From NCBI GenBank assembly GCA_946811695.1, contig OX328123.1, positions 146,492,337 to 146,556,336 of the forward strand: a stretch of DNA of 64,000 nucleotides. Reading direction: 5' to 3'. This DNA comes from Gonocerus acuteangulatus (lineage: Eukaryota; Arthropoda; Insecta; Hemiptera; Coreidae). A model generated the notes under the pieces. It saw only the letters and a list, made by a program, of their open reading frames with translations. It searched no databases and was not told where the DNA came from. This document shows, in pieces, positions 45,010 through 56,373 of this stretch (its first letter is position 1; each line of letters begins with the position of its first letter). Both the position numbers and the translations under genes were made by a program.

Positions 45010-45273
45010 TATACAAATACGTTAACTGTTAAAAATATTATAATTGAGAACGTATGTTTTTATTTAAAACTGAATTTGCGTTAAGGAAGTGAAAAAGACC
45101 CGAAAAGTGTTGTTTTTAGACTTTTTCAGGCAATTTTTTTTAATTTTTCTCTCCGTAAGAACCATCCTCGTAGTTCAAGGAATATTATAAAAAAAGAATT
45201 AGCGAAATCGGTTCAGTTCTTCCCGAGATTTGCGCTTACCAACACATTTAGCGATTCATTTTTATATAATAGA
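45010..45273 (-). mobile_element. Helitron HelB copy B, 5' 264 bp
   Basis: Starts TCTATTATATAAAAATGAAT at 45273 and runs through the same 5' region as copy D (GCGCTTACCAAC.., CACTTCCTTAACGCAAATTC) until it meets the TC end of copy A at 45009. Its 5' terminus directly touches the CTAG end of copy D at 45274. Confidence 0.88.
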
Positions 45274-45383
45274 CTAGCTGACCCGGCGAACTTCGTACCG
45301 CCTAACAGTCAATTCTTTAATTTTTTTTAATACTTATTCTGCTATTTGAGACACCCGGACAGCTAGTAAGTTAAAAAAAAAAA

Positions 45384-48249
45384 TGCGACTCGCAGGAACT
45401 GCAGCATCTTAGCGCGGTTCCGTTCATGTCCCTAGTGCCATTTGATAAGCTTATAAAAGAAATAAACTTCTTTTTTTTTTATATATCTCGTGAAAATTGT
45501 CAAAATCCTCTCGAACATCTCCAATAAAAGTGATATTAAGGCGTCAGGGACACCGACAGTAGCTAACTTTTACACAGAAGCGGAAATTACGGAATCTGGC
45601 TCTCATTCTAAAGCAAAGCTCTATAAATCAATACAAAATATGCCTAATAAAGCCTTTCTAGAGGATACAGAAGCATGGGCGCATATGAGGGGGGGCTGCA
45701 GCCCCTCCCAAAATTATGAATTGATGATAAAAACTTCTCGTAAAACCCTTAAAAATAAATTAAATAAGATCACTTAGTTCATAAAACATATTTTATTTAC
45801 GTGTAATAGCGTTTTAGTTGCCTAAAACTATTCCAAGCTCTAAATATTTAGTATTCCATACCCTGGAAATGGTCTCAGCCCCCCCCCGAAATTGTTTTTA
45901 TATACGCCCATGTTCAGAAGGATCAAGAAGAAGTACACAAGATTGAGTAGAATACCCTGCCTAATATAGCCTATATAGAATAATATGCCGAATAAAACCT
46001 ATCTAGTAAATACACAAGGACAAATAAAAGTCTTGACGAATAACAAGTCAAGAAAAAAAACGTTATTTAACAAAATAAAACAAAGTTTAGTTGCCCAACT
46101 ACAATAGAATAATATACCTAATTAAGTCTATGGAGTAGACACAAATGGACCAAAAACAATTCTTGTGGAATATTGTTTTTTTTCTAATTAAATACTTTTT
46201 ATCAATATTTAGTATATAACCTTTGTTGAAAACTATTGATTGCTAATTGATGAATCGGTTTACAACTAAGTAGTCTTTATGAATATTTAGTATATAACCT
46301 TATGTTTGGATCTGAGTTTTTGGGGTGCTCTCCGCCTAGGCTTTGTATTTGTGTCGGCAGATACCTGGGGTATATTTACAGCTCTTGAGGATTAACTCTT
46401 AGCAGGTAAATTTCCTGCGGCCCCCTTGTTTCTACGGGCATTGAACCGCCATATTCGCTCATAGTATCTAACCGTTGTGAAGTTTATTTTTTGGATTTAG
46501 GACTTAATATACATATGTAGACTAAATCATAGCAAGAAGTAATCCTCCGTCGTCGGTTCTTAACTATGTAGACTCGCTAATGTTATCCAATCTTAGACAC
46601 ATCGTATTTAAAATCCACAGCAAAAACACGACATTTCGTCAGAATCCCCTGCTGAATAAAACTTATATAGAATAATATGCAAAATAAAGCCTATCTAGTG
46701 GATAAAAAAAGAGGAAAAAAGCCGTTCGTGGTGGTAGAAAATCTTAAAAGTATTTCGCTCAGTAATCTCCGAAATATTGTTACTAATTTTACGTATCCTG
46801 TTTTATAGCCAAATAGATTTATATTCTATAATCAATAAGAAAAACCTACTAACAATAAAAACCTATGGGTAACAAATGAAAATAGGGAATACCAAGAATA
46901 ATTCTAAAGAACGAAATCAACACCAGTACTGTAATGTAGATATTCATACGGCATCTTCGAATTCTAACAAACAAAATATTGATTCTAATTATACGTATCC
47001 TGTTTTATTGACAAATACATATGGCTACTATAAGCAATTAAAAACACTAGGGAATATGCCAAAGAACTCGGAGTAGGAGCCTCAACAGTGTCAAGACATT
47101 TGAAGGAAATCGACAAATCCAAAACTGACATTTCATACGGTACAGCCTGATATATTTTTAACAATGAATTGTTTTTCTTATTTTAATTAATCTGTTTTAT
47201 TGTCAAATACATTATCCAACTTTAAGCAATTAAAAAAAAAACAAGGAATAAAAACATACAAAAAGAACGGTTCGAATAAACGAAATCAATTACGTCAAAG
47301 TTTAAGCACTTATTTCGATTGACATAGCCTAATCAAAAATTGTTTCAGAATCTTTTTTGTAGAACATTTAGTAAGCTTTCGCATGGTAACCCTCCGGTTA
47401 CCAATATTCCTAACCGTCTTCGAGATATTAGGGAATGTATACGAAGTTCCCAAAACATTTCATGTCTGTTAATAACATATTTTATTCTAATCCTTCCTTA
47501 GCTCCAAACGTAACCAAAATTTTAACATAATAGTGTTGATGAAATTCAAACATGCAGAAAATGTTTCAACTGAATCCCATAATTTTAAGTATAAAAATCA
47601 AAGACAAAAAGAACAGTTCGAATAAGCGAAATCAATTACTTTAAAGTTTTAAGCACTTTTTTCTCCGATTGACATCGCCTAATCAAAACTTTCATTAGAA
47701 CCTTTTTTGGAGAGCATTTAGTAAGCTTTCTAATGGTATTCTTCCGTTTCCCAAATTCTCAACCTTTTTCGAGATATTAAGGAAAGTATACAAAGTTACC
47801 AACATTTTTTTATGCCTGTTAATAAAATATTATATTCTAACCCTTCCTTAACTCCAAACGCAACCAAAATTTCAACATATTAGTTTTAATGAAAGTAGAA
47901 CATGCAGTAAATGTTTCAACTGAATCCCATGATTCTAAGTACCCAAACCAAAAAAGTGCATTCAAAAATTATTTTTTCAGTTTTCTCGAAAACGGTTAAA
48001 GCTATCGCCTTGAAAATGGTTCCATTCGTTTTCCTAGCCCAGGAAGCCTATAAAAAGAGTACTTACAAGCTTATAAACTCAAAAACGTAAGCGTTACGAT
48101 TTTTTTTGCGCGAATTTCGCCCCAAACGCCATCTTCCAGTGGGCGGATTTTGCTGGTTAACGAACTTGACCTTTCAAATTGGGCGACAGATTTTTGTACC
48201 AAATTTCATCAAAATCGGACCATCAGGGAAGCCAGAAATGAGCGAACAG

Positions 48250-48310
<61 letters not shown>

Positions 48311-48323
48311 TATACATATATAC

Positions 48324-48368
<45 letters not shown>

Positions 48369-48522
48369 TATACATCTATATACAAATTTGAACCACCGTT
48401 ATTTTCGGTCTCTAGGGGTTCTGAAACGCGAAATTTTCTTGTCGGCACTTCCGGATTGTTTCATTGTATCAACCTTATAAGCGGGGTTCCTCCCTATGGG
48501 GGAGGGAGGAACCGCGCTAAAA
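45384..48522 (+). mobile_element. H element (copy H5), 3.1 kb, inserted in HelB copy D
   Basis: Starts TGCGACTCGCAGGAACTGCA (compare H6 TCCGTCACGCAGGAGCTGCA), holds G-MITE copy 4, a duplicated block of about 340 bp (47327-47600 and 47667-47950: GATTGACAT.GCCTAATCAAAA to CAACTGAATCCCAT), the GTTAACGAACTTGACCTTTC block, AAATCGGACCATCAGGGAAG, (AT)n at 48250-48370, then GGTTCCTCCCT/AGGGAGGAACC and GCTAAAA (CTAAAA 48517-48522). On both sides the A-rich HelB sequence continues. Apparently the largest copy in the window; no coding domain recognised. Confidence 0.8.
45674..45912 (+). mobile_element. G-MITE copy 4 (239 bp), inside H5
   Basis: Ends CATGGGCGCATATGAG and TATACGCCCATG. Flanks tacagaag (45666-45673) and ttcagaag (45913-45920) match 7 of 8. 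Interior palindrome GGGGGGCTGCAGCCCC. Confidence 0.9.
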
Positions 48523-49042
48523 AGAAAAAAAACTTAATAAGTCGACAATTACATTTTGTAAAAAAATAAAAATTATAAAACACTTAGGCCCAGCGCACAC
48601 GGTGAGACTGTTTTGCAACTCCAGTTGCAAACTAGTTGCCCGCGCAACTGTTTTGCGACCTCGGCTATGTATTTCAATGGACAGGCGCACACGACGCAAC
48701 TGGTTTTTGACGATTTCAAACTAACCTGAAACCAAACATATGTTAAGGCCCATCGCACACGATGCAACTCGTTTGCAACTCCAGTTGCACGCGCAACTGC
48801 TTTGCGACCTCGGCAATGTATTTCAATGGACAGGTGCACACGACGCAACTTGTTTTTGACGATTTCAAACCAGTCACATGCAACGCAACTGCAACCGCGG
48901 GCCCACGGTTGCAGTTGCGTTGCATTTGAGTTGTACGAGACTTTCGTCGGACAGCCTTGCATTCTATCGATATTTGTGGTTGCTTAGTTACATGAAGGTT
49001 CATTTATTACATATGTTATTCAGCTATGTTATCTTGGGTTAT

Positions 49043-49936
49043 CAGTCCAGGCAACGAATGCTTCAAAACAGCTATAGGTGGAAATTTTTGGAACACAATT
49101 TTTGATGTCGTAACTTTGTTTGGGCTGGATAGGAGGTGAACATATCAAAAGTCCTCGCCCCTAGCCATTAAGCCGGAGGGGTGGGGGTGGGGTTTAGAAG
49201 GTCCCATTTTTCGGGTTTTCACTTATATCTCGGAAACCCCGCGTCCTAGCCACATGACTATTCTATAACAAATAAAAGCTGATTAAATTTCCTACAAGTT
49301 CTATTCTATAAAGTTTTTCGAGATATCTTTAGTTTTTGAAATATCCGCTCGTGAATGTCTGTCGTTTTGGGAAGAAACACATTTTTTTGCTATTTTCGAC
49401 TGGATATCTCTTCAACGATGATATAACATCTTGACCATTATATTGGCAATGGTTTTGCTAAGACCAAGTGAGCTCGTATATAACGTTTGAAAGAAAATAG
49501 CATTGTAATACATATTATTGAAGCTAATGGAATGCTCTACAACTCAATAACCGATATTTATTTTTTTGGGTGCATTGGTGAAGAGATATCCGGTCGAGAA
49601 TAGAAAAAAGTTTGTTTTTCCCCAAAATGACAGACTCTCAAGAGCGGATATTTCGAAAAATAAAGATACCTCGGAAAACTTTATTAAATAGAACTTGTAG
49701 GAAATTTAATCAGCTTTCTTTTGTTATAGAGTAGTCATGTCGCTAGGACGCAGGGTTTCCGAGATATATACGTGAAAAGTCGAAAAATGGGACCTTCTAA
49801 TCCCCCCTCCCCCCGGCTTAAAGGTTAGGGGCGAGGACATTTGATATGTTCACCTCCTATCTAGGCCAAACAAAATTACGAAGTCAAAAATTGTGTTCCA
49901 AAAATTTCCATCTATAACTTTTCGTTGCCTGGACTG
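49043..49936. mobile_element. Foldback element (894 bp) inside Harb-1
   Basis: Ends CAGTCCAGGCAACGAA and TTCGTTGCCTGGACTG. Arms of about 395 bp pair almost throughout, including GATAGGAGGTGAACATATCA, GTCCTCGCCCCTA, and TTTCCTACAAGTTCTATT. The central loop is about 100 bp. Target duplication unclear (TA at best). Confidence 0.88.
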
Positions 49937-49989
49937 TAGGTAAAGGCAGTTTTAAGTAAAGTGTATTTGAGCCATGTAGCCAATAACAA

Positions 49990-50560
49990 TATGTGCCATC
50001 AAGAACTTAACGTGAAGCAATTTTTGATTTAAAAACGGATGTTAGCACATAAAAAAACCCTAAATTCAAATTTTGTGAATATTACAAAAATAAAAAAAAA
50101 AGGTATTTTAAATTTCACTAAGGGGGAGGGCCCTTATAAGTTTGTTAAAGATTCAAGAATCCGGCCATATTTCAAAGAATATTTACCCGATTCAAACCAA
50201 ACTTGGAGGGTCGTTAATCTGACACATTTCCTTCCAATGAGGGTGTTTCTACGAGTTCTGGGTTTGACGTTATATGCAAAAAAATTAACATTTTATTTTT
50301 ATTTTGAGAACCATTTTTTGCAAGTACATTTTGATATAATACAATAGTCATTTATATGATGATGGTCATTTATTGGTTAGAACAAGGAGTCTTTCTTCTT
50401 TTTAAGGATTTCAATGAATTAAAAATGGGATTATCTCAAGAGGAGATATTGAATTTCAAAACGCCACGTTACTTTTTCGCTTACAAATTTGTAGTCTCCT
50501 TCAGACTCGGAAAAATCATTAGTTTTTGTTTTCAAAGATATTCACCACATTAAAGTTTTT
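49990..50560 (+). mobile_element. Repeat 'RX', contiguous copy
   Basis: Both halves seen at 40.9-41.5 kb lie here in one piece. Two open stretches (50039-50347, 50356-50553) follow the repeat and show no recognised domain. Confidence 0.65.
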
Positions 50561-51312
50561 TGGGATGCTTATTTCTGCTATTATTTTTGGTTTGAAAAAA
50601 TGTATAATACTAGTTTACTTGAAAACATAAACATATTTTTGAATTTATTTGACGTAATATAAATTATTGTTTAACGATTATATTTTACTTTTAATCTATG
50701 AACTCTATAAAACAAATGAATTGGTGAAAGAATCATGTCGATATAATTTTTTATACTCGATGAAAAAAGCACTTTCAACTTATTTTATTTTATTTCTCGG
50801 CTCCAAGGCGTATTGGACGGAACGCTCGGACACGTCGACTATTTTTCTGTGTAGAATCACCAGAATAAAAATAGTTCATACTGGTGACCCCCATCGCTGT
50901 ATACTCCCCTTGTGAGTCTGACATCGCAAGTTCTTACAAAGAAACACGTTACTCACTAAATAAACAAACCACTTGCGAAACTGTTGGGCAATTGATTTAC
51001 AACAAGCCAATATACTCGCGTGTTTTGTTTTAGTTAATAAATAATTTTATACGCAACTGGTTTGCAACTCGAGTTGCAGAATAGTCGCGCCTTTTGCTGA
51101 AAAAAGTTGCAAACTGGTTTCAGGCGCAACTAGTTTGCAACTCGAGTTGCAGAATAGTCTCGCCGTGTGCGCTGGGCCTTAAAATTCTTCTAATAGTCAC
51201 TAAAAAATCACAATCAAAATTACAATATCAGATTTCTTATTTTGATACCTACTTATTCTATTTCATTTTATTTTTACTTATTCTAAATTAAGTTTCATTT
51301 TTATTGTAGTAT

Positions 51313-51552
51313 TTAATGGTACACGATATTTTTTGTTTCATTACCTGACGCGTAAATAAACAGAGCAGATGGTTTTCCAACACGGGAACAGGCAACATAC
51401 AATTGACCATGCGAGAAACATGGGTTTTCTAGATTAATACCACAAACATTTAATGACTGCCCCTGGGATTTGTTTATAGTCAAACTGAGTTCATAGGTCC
51501 AATAGCAACACAGCTGCAGGCACTGTAATGAATTCACAGCAGTTCGATTCAA
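51313..51552 (-). pseudogene. Helitron Pif1-like helicase C-terminus (copy D)
   Basis: A 79-codon open stretch: LTINKSQGQSLNVCGINLEN PCFSHGQLYVACSRVGKPSA ending in a stop. NKSQGQ and FSHGQLYVA-SR are the last helicase motifs (V/VI) of the Pif1-family helicase that Helitrons encode after their HUH Rep nuclease. The preceding residues (ASLNRTAVNSLQCLQL) join straight to the Arg/Glu-rich N-terminal peptide at 54794-54930 once Harb-2 is ignored. The Rep HUH domain and most of the helicase were therefore deleted long ago. Only the tail remains, and it cannot act alone. Confidence 0.92.
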
Positions 51553-52844
51553 ACTTGCACCATTAAGGTCGATTCACACTATACGTACCGTCACCGGCAG
51601 GCCACCGTCCAGCCGCCGACCGGCAAGATGGATGCCAATTCATACCATACGGATCTCCACCGACAGGCCACCGTCCATCTACGTCGAGAAAACATCTCTC
51701 AGTCTGTTGTCTATGCGGGTTGACTTAGTTTCTAACAATCTCTAAATTAAATAATACAAAATTAGCAATAATTGCTTTATTTGAGGCTATGAGAGACTTA
51801 TTGTAAGATGGAGAAAATTAATTGTTTAATTAATAAATAATTTGAATATGTATTATTTTTATATTTTTCTATTGCCTCTATTCTTCAGAATCATTGGCAA
51901 TTTTCAATAAAAATCCAAATAAAAAAAAAATGTATATATGAACTATTAATTTCTGTAACGTTACGTTACAATGTATTCAGGGCTGAGCAAAATAGCAATA
52001 ATTATGAAAAATAGGGCAAAAACTATAAATTTTGTATATAATTTTATTCGGCAACTTAAAGTGCATTTAGGTCTTTCATATTCTAGGAGAATAATTATTA
52101 TAATCTAATAAAACAATCCACTAAATTTTGTTTCAATTAGTTTCCTAGATTTTGCATACATAATTTCACAAGTGAGGTTGTAACGAAAAAATTAATATTT
52201 TTCCAATTGTGCCAAAATTCATGTCACATTACATATTTCAAATATTTAAAAAAAAAATTAGCCCGACCAAATTGACCGATTTTCAATCTGTAAAATGTTT
52301 TTGAAACGTTTAACGCCTTGTTTTTTTTTTTTTTAAATATAATAATTTAAACAAAAATTTCCGTTAAATTTTCAAATCACATATATCTCTATAATGGTAG
52401 TATAATGACTTCCAATGATATTCCTGCAGAAATTAGCTTGCCCCCTTTCAACGTCGAACTATAACTACGTTTTTACGGATTGGCCCTCATCCATTACATA
52501 TTAATTGAAAAATAATTTGTAAGTATGACTGAATTCACAAGAGAAACATACATGATAATCAAAGGACAATTCAAATTAAAGAAATTATGCAAAAATAAAT
52601 TGAAATAATAAACAATTATTAACTTGTAATTATAATTGTAACAGCGATAATTGTACGTCTTGTGGTCCAACCGAACCCATACGTAAATAATAAAAAGAAT
52701 TATAAAAAATGCATGCATGAATAATGAATATTAGTATTAAAAGTAATAGTTATAATTTTGAATATAGTCTGTTGTCTGTGCGGGTTGACTTAGTTTCTAA
52801 CAATATCTAAATTAAATAATACAAAATTAGCAATGATAGCTTTA

Positions 52845-53049
52845 AATTTGAATGAAGAAGAGGAAACCTCTAATGTAAATAAGAGACCGTGAATGAAGAA
52901 TTATTATCAAAAAGAAAGTTGGTAGGAAAATATTCAAAGAGCTGCAAGGTGATCAAATTTCATTTTACACATATTTCAGAATGTCTGAAGAACAGTATTT
53001 TATACTTTTATCAAAAATATCAAAAAACAACCTTTGGAGAAGTAATTAG
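52845..53049 (+). pseudogene. PIF/Harbinger transposase N-terminal relic
   Basis: ATGATAGCTTTAAATTTGAA at about 52837-52860 reads MIALNLNEEEE, a plausible start. After stops, frame 1 at 52927-53046 gives KIFKELQGDQISFYTYFRMS EEQYFILLSKI. The F(K)EL..D...F..YFRMS.EQ...LL.KI pattern is the conserved N-terminal region of Harbinger transposases. A stop at 53047-53049 follows and the DDE catalytic domain is absent. The surrounding 75 bp (CTGTTGTCTGTGCGGGTTGA..) is duplicated at about 51700-51780. Confidence 0.75.
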
Positions 53050-53351
53050 TCCTGAAGAAAAGGGTGTCTAAGGGAAGGATAAATAAATAAATAAAACATT
53101 AACATTTTCATATTTATTTTTATTTATAATGTAAAAATATCATTTTAGACATAAAAAAAGATACAAGGTACAATTTATAATAAAAAAATACAATTTATAG
53201 AATATATGTACATATATCTTATTTAGACTTGAGTTTTGAAATTCTCATAATAATAACTCTGTGTAGAACCTACACAGTGAAACTTATAACAGCTTTTTTA
53301 ATTCCGTCAATGGAGTATTCCCCTGGCAACATCAATACATTTGTTTTCTAA

Positions 53352-53504
53352 TTAATGATTTATTAACAAAGTATGTCTTATGCCTGCTGTGATGAAATCC
53401 TTTCCAACGTGATGCCATATTTTATCTTTCTGTAAATTTTCATTGTATTTATAATCAGCCATATTATACAGTTCTTCATGTTCGATGAGTTTTTCGTCGT
53501 CCAT
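53352..53504 (-). pseudogene. MADF/Myb-SANT-like protein relic of Harb-2
   Basis: From the Met at 53504: MDDEKLIEHEELYNMADYKY NENLQKDKIWHHVGKDF. This has the first two helices of a MADF domain (LI..ELY....DY+....+..W..VG+). PIF/Harbinger elements carry a second gene for such a DNA-binding partner that brings the transposase to the nucleus. Here it is on the strand opposite to the transposase, the two pointing at each other. It is truncated after about 37 residues, and the open frame upstream (to 53642) is not MADF. Confidence 0.6.
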
Positions 53505-53989
53505 ATTCATAAATAAATAAAAATATTCACTTAAGATAATACGCAGTAAGAAAAGAACCTTCTCTAAGAAAGGTAAGAACCGAACTGAATGCGCCGGTAG
53601 AGTGTTCACACACTCCGTGCATGCACCGATCTGTACCGACATGTCAGAACATTCTTTCCGAGAATCCTACTAGTTGCCTGCCGGTGGGCTGCCGGTATCC
53701 TGTCGTTGACGGTCCGCTCCTGTGTGAACTACCTCATTGGAAATACATTGAAGAATATTTTGCCGGTCGGCTGCTGGACGGTGGCCTGTAGGTGACGGTA
53801 TGTATAGTGTGAATTCCACCTATGCAGGCCGTCTCGGGGAGAATATCCGGACGTGCTGGTCTCGGTCGGCGCCTTGAATTTCTTTCTTACCTTTTTTATA
53901 AAAGTTTTTTTTTCTTACTGTATATCATTTTATGTGTATTCTTACATTTATTTTTCAATAATATAATTTGATCATGAGTTTTTGAAAAA

Positions 53990-54154
53990 TAATACAATAG
54001 ACAATGTATTTTTGTACTAAATTTCATCAATACTGGAGCATTTTTGAGCGTATGAGAGGCAAACTTTTCTGAAATCATTATTTTTTTTTTATTTTATTTT
54101 TCCAACAATAAAATAAATAAAAAAAATTAAAACCATTTCTGACCTTTTGAAATG

Positions 54155-54223
<69 letters not shown>

Positions 54224-54396
54224 TTCAACAATTCAAGACGAACTTTTCTGAAATAATTTTTTTTAGATATTTCTGAAATCTTGAAATATTAATTTGTTTT
54301 ACTTATTTTTTTTTTACAACAAAATTTTAATGTTAACAAAAATAAATAATTCAACATTTCAAAATTTCAGAAATGTTTTTAAATTTTTTTTATATA

Positions 54397-54457
<61 letters not shown>

Positions 54458-54545
54458 CTGTTCACTCTCTCAAACGCTCGAAAATGGTCCGATTTTTATG
54501 AACTTTGGTACAAAAATACATTGTCTCTTTTATACTTTTATCAAA
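53990..54545. repeat. Inverted pair of H-like blocks with two (AT)n tracts
   Basis: GACAATGTATTTTTGTACTA..GAGCGTATGAGAGGC and its complement GCTCGAAAATGGTCCGATTT..AAAAATACATTGTC surround AT tracts at 54158-54221 and 54395-54455. The wording matches the block just before the AT tract in H elements. Confidence 0.75.
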
Positions 54546-54793
54546 AACTGATTATAAAATTAAATTATTCACGAATAAATGAAGATATACACTTATAATA
54601 ACATGCAGTAAAAAAAAAAATGACGGTGGCCTGCCGGTAGCTAGATTGGTCAGCCGGTTGCCTGCTGGGGGCCTGCCGGTGACGGTACGCTCTAGTGTGA
54701 ACTACCTCATTGGAAATACATTGAAGAATATTTTGCCGGTCGGCGGCTGGACGGTGGCCTGCTGGTGACGGTACGTATAGTGTGAATCGACCT

Positions 54794-54930
54794 TTATTAG
54801 TCGAATGTCGGGCTTCTCGGGTCTGTCTTAACCGAATTCCTTCACGTTCATTGCGATCTTCACGTTCCTCGGCAGTACGATTAGATTGATAATTACTTTA
54901 ATGCGTTGCATTTCGGGTTCTTTTGCGTAA
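54794..54930 (-). pseudogene. Helitron ORF N-terminal relic (copy D)
   Basis: On minus: NRTAEEREDRNEREGIRLRQ TREARHSTNNGASLN, an Arg/Glu-rich N-terminal region of Helitron proteins. It is followed directly by helicase C-terminal sequence (beyond Harb-2). The same order is seen in copy A at about 44625-44740, so the deletion predates both copies. Confidence 0.75.
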
Positions 54931-55099
54931 ATTTACAATACAATGCACAACACTTCAGTAATTTTATAGGAATTTGTGGCTTTTAGATTTAGTAATATTA
55001 TAGATGCACAGTAAAGAGATGTTTACATTTCAAGTGACATTTTACCATAGACAGTTTACTTTTTACCATAGACAATTTGTTTTTGAGTAATGTTACCAT

Positions 55100-55905
55100 C
55101 GTATAAATATTGACATTAATATTTATTTATTTATTTATTAATTCACGGAGCTTCACAACGGCAAGGCGATTTGCTCACATAAAAATAATCAATTAAAACT
55201 ATGACATTAATATTTATTTATTTATTTATTAATTCACGGAGCTTCACAACGGCAAGGCGATTTGCTCACATAAAAATAATCAATTAAAACTATGACATTA
55301 ATATTTATTTATTAATTCACGGAGCTTCACAACGGCAAGGCGATTTGCTCACATAAAAATAATCAATTAAAACTATGACATTAATATTTATTTATTAATT
55401 CACGGAGCTTCACAACGGCAAGGCGATTTGCTCACATAAAAATAATCAATTAAAACTATGACATTAATATTTATTTATTTATTTATTAATTCACGGAGCT
55501 TCACAACGGCAAGGCGATTTGCTCACATAAAAATAATCAATTAAAACTATGACATTAATATTTATTTATTAATTCACGGAGCTTCACAACGGCAAGGCGA
55601 TTTGCTCACATAAAAATAATCAATTAAAACTATGACATTAATATTTATTTATTTATTTATTAATTCACGGAGCTTCACAACGGCAAGGCGATTTGCTCAC
55701 ATAAAAATAATCAATTAAAACTATGACATTAATATTTATTTATTAATTCACGGAGCTTCACAACGGCAAGGCGATTTGCTCACATAAAAATAATCAATTA
55801 AAACTATGACATTAATATTTATTTATTAATTCACGGAGCTTCACAACGGCAAGGCGATTTGCTCACATAAAAATAATCAATTAAAACTATGACATTAATA
55901 TTTAT
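55100..55905. repeat. Tandem array of 83/91-bp units, 9 copies, LINE-tail-like
   Basis: TTCACGGAGCTTCACAACGG recurs at 55142, 55233, 55316, 55399, 55490, 55573, 55664, 55747 and 55830, so spacings are 91-83-83-91-83-91-83-83. The difference is two TTTA repeats. On minus a unit reads GAGCAAATCGCCTTGCCGTT GTGAAGCTCC then (AAAT)n, resembling the 3' end of LINE4 (CACCATTGCCTTGCAGCTC..AAATAAAT). Lies inside HelB copy D. Confidence 0.93.
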
Positions 55906-56159
55906 GCGATACTAATGCCACTCAATTGTTTTGCCTTCCCAGAACCCCTCCACTAACACTTAAACTTTATGGTATGGTATTAAATTTCTAATTGACCTTC
56001 AAGTATTATTACGAATCTTTTGTATGGGAATATAGAAAAGTGGAGTCTTTTTTTTACTTCGTTAATCCAAATATAAATTAATTTAAATTGCATTATTACC
56101 ATGTGATTCTAATGTCACCTCGTGATTACATGTTCTTTTTTATTTAAATTTTATTGCTA

Positions 56160-56373
56160 ATAATTTAATTTAATTTTAACGTCCATTTATTATTAACGAC
56201 GAATTTTAGGACGGGTTATCTATAGGTTACCACCCTTTTCTACCCAGGATAGAGGTAATGCCTTTTCTTTTTTCTAAATAAAAGCCACGACCCCTAGTGG
56301 GAATCGAACCCACGACCTTTGGCACGGAGTGTTAAGTGCTCACGCCTTAACCCTCACGGCCATCGGGTCTCCC
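56160..56373 (-). mobile_element. tRNA-derived SINE, family 2 (copy S6)
   Basis: On minus: GGGAGACCCGATGGCCGTGA GGGTTAAGGCG (A box), GTGGGTTCGATTCCCACTA (B box), GGGGTCGTGGCTTTTATTTA, then the body GGTAACCTATAGATAACCC and an AT-rich end. The head resembles a class II (Leu/Ser-like) tRNA. It is the unbroken reference for the split copy at 5084-5545. Confidence 0.85.

Larger units (their letters stand above)
48587..51178. mobile_element. PIF/Harbinger-like element 'Harb-1' (2592 bp), TSD TTA
   Basis: Ends GGCCCAGCGCACACGGTGAG and complement. The roughly 43-bp inverted repeat continues into TTGCAACTCGAGTTGCA-type sequence repeated several times near both ends. Flanked by TTA at 48584-48586 and 51179-51181. 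The uninterrupted site exists in HelB copy A (AAAACACTTAAAATTCTT near 44216). Inside: a foldback (49043-49936) and repeat RX (49990-50560). No transposase frame recognised. Confidence 0.9.
51566..54793. mobile_element. PIF/Harbinger element 'Harb-2' (3228 bp), TSD TTA
   Basis: Ends AGGTCGATTCACACTATACG and complement; inverted repeats of about 60 bp (CCGTCACC, GGCCACCGTCCAGCCGCCGACCGG-like). TTA at 51563-51565 and 54794-54796; the empty site CACCATTATTAGTCG is present in HelB copy A at about 44608. It carries a transposase N-terminal relic (plus) and a MADF-type relic (minus), the two gene types PIF/Harbinger elements encode. The right repeat occurs a second time at about 53640-53820, and an (AT)n-centred inverted repeat of H-like sequence lies at about 53990-54545, so it has been rearranged. 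Confidence 0.92.

Noticed and set aside
46430..46500. B-box-like sequence (GGTTCAATGCCC on minus), possible third SINE family
   Set aside because: No second copy in the window and no convincing A box or tail.
48573..49003. Overlapping open stretches on both strands rich in Cys, Ala and Arg
   Set aside because: They translate the repeated TTGCAACTCC/GTTGCA-rich terminal region of Harb-1.
56290..56372. tRNA-Leu/Ser gene on minus
   Set aside because: The head resembles a class II tRNA but continues into the body shared with the SINE at 5.1-5.5 kb.
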